Source: a virus
Direction: 5' to 3' (one strand)
IMG/VR virus record: IMGVR_UViG_3300005663_000045
Location: 1 to 64,000 of that record
DNA: 64,000 nucleotides
Below the pieces are notes generated by a model that was not told the DNA's origin, did no database searches, and saw nothing but the letters and a program-made list of their open reading frames with translations. Positions 63,707 to 64,000 of the stretch are shown here, piece by piece. A program made the position numbers and the translations under genes. Position 1 is the stretch's first letter. Each line of letters begins with the position of its first letter.

Positions 63707-63894
63707 TTACTGAAGGGATGTTGATTGGTGCCGCTCTTATCGCAATGGCGATGGTCGGCGCTGGGGTCATTATAGGCTTCTTGATTGGCGTGCGTGTTAC
63801 TGCGCGCCTTGCTGGACGTGACGAACCAATACTTTTCGACAAGCCGGGAATGGACATTGAAGACGAGGACGTGGACGATCTTGAAACTACGTGA
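63703..63894 (+). CDS. Small single-TM protein with acidic tail (63 aa)
   Basis: One TM helix (ALIAMAMVGAGVIIGFLIGV), a basic turn and an acidic C-terminus. ATGA-coupled. May belong to a membrane-associated packaging or lysis function. Confidence 0.58.
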   Translation: MITEGMLIGAALIAMAMVGAGVIIGFLIGVRVTARLAGRDEPILFDKPGMDIEDEDVDDLETT

Positions 63895-63903
63895 GGATAA
63901 AAC

Positions 63904-64000
63904 GTGGCTGTAGTAACAGGGGAGAAGCTCAAATCTCTGAATTCCCAGCTTGACGATTGGCGCACAGCGTGTCTCGACGAGACTGACGGCTGGTTGCAAA
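63904..64000 (+). CDS. CDS truncated by the right edge (portal candidate)
   Basis: GTG at 63904 after GAGGATAAAAC; 32 residues visible (VVTGEKLKSLNSQLDDWRTA), charged and helical. The next expected gene after terminase is the portal protein, but the visible part is too short to tell. Confidence 0.4.
   Translation, partial: MAVVTGEKLKSLNSQLDDWRTACLDETDGWLQ

Noticed and set aside
1-64000. CRISPR arrays, rRNA genes, complete insertion sequences
   Set aside because: No regularly spaced 25-40 bp repeats, no rRNA-like sequence and no transposase motif were seen. Repeat elements A and B lack a transposase.

Overview
The window is a bacteriophage genome, or most of one, seen as part of a larger contig. 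It holds a large terminase, a terminase small-subunit candidate, virion genes, a tyrosine integrase with a repressor and an excisionase-like gene, phage recombination genes, a DUF1376 replication protein and many short overlapping early genes. Shine-Dalgarno sites, sigma70-type promoters and lipobox lipoproteins point to a bacterial host, probably with an outer membrane; the sequence alone does not identify the host. No tape-measure, sheath or long-tail module is visible, and there is a 2,093-residue polyvalent (ejection-type) protein, so a short-tailed virion is the best guess. Portal and major capsid genes are not in the window. The terminase end (58-64 kb) and the virion genes at 0-25.5 kb would be one late block if the genome is circular or permuted (inference).

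Layout. (1) 0-25.5 kb, mostly plus strand: virion proteins, interrupted at 0.9-7.2 kb by a sugar-modifying island: a glycosyltransferase-methyltransferase-FkbM fusion, two sulfotransferases, a MazG-like NTP pyrophosphohydrolase, a second FkbM methyltransferase and an NAD-dependent epimerase. At 12-14.5 kb, minus-strand moron-like units each carry their own repeated promoter. The block ends with the 2,093-aa protein and small membrane or lipoproteins that look like lysis genes. (2) 25.7-29.0 kb, lysogeny: a tRNA, integrase, a membrane protein, an XRE repressor, then a rightward early promoter, a structured leader with a terminator, an excisionase-like gene and a second terminator. (3) 29.3-57.5 kb, early and accessory genes, flanked by two copies of a ~110-bp element. 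It contains dozens of small, translationally coupled genes (many zinc ribbons), HNH nucleases, a membrane-anchored muramidase-like protein, a vWA protein, a RecE-like exonuclease with a probable annealing partner and an SSB-tailed protein, a DUF1376 replication protein, an RlmN/Cfr-like radical SAM protein, a P-loop kinase-like protein, a metallophosphoesterase, a three-repeat HTH protein, a YopX protein and a COG3541-type nucleotidyltransferase. (4) 57.6-64 kb: a metalloprotease-like protein, two virion proteins, terminase, a GroES-like protein and small genes running off the right edge.

The most striking feature is non-coding. From 34,899 to 35,653 there is no credible gene, but seven consecutive domains, each closed by a 6-10 bp complementary helix, tile about 755 nt. 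This looks like a very large ornate phage RNA of the GOLLD/ROOL kind or a new class, followed immediately by a vWA-domain gene. A second unusual RNA at 52,347-52,507 has an intact tRNA acceptor, D-arm and T-arm but carries an 89-nt structured insertion where the anticodon loop should be. The early promoter at 28.4 kb also leads into an attenuator-like RNA. Families of short repeats that combine a ribosome-binding site and start codon recur at gene junctions across the early region.
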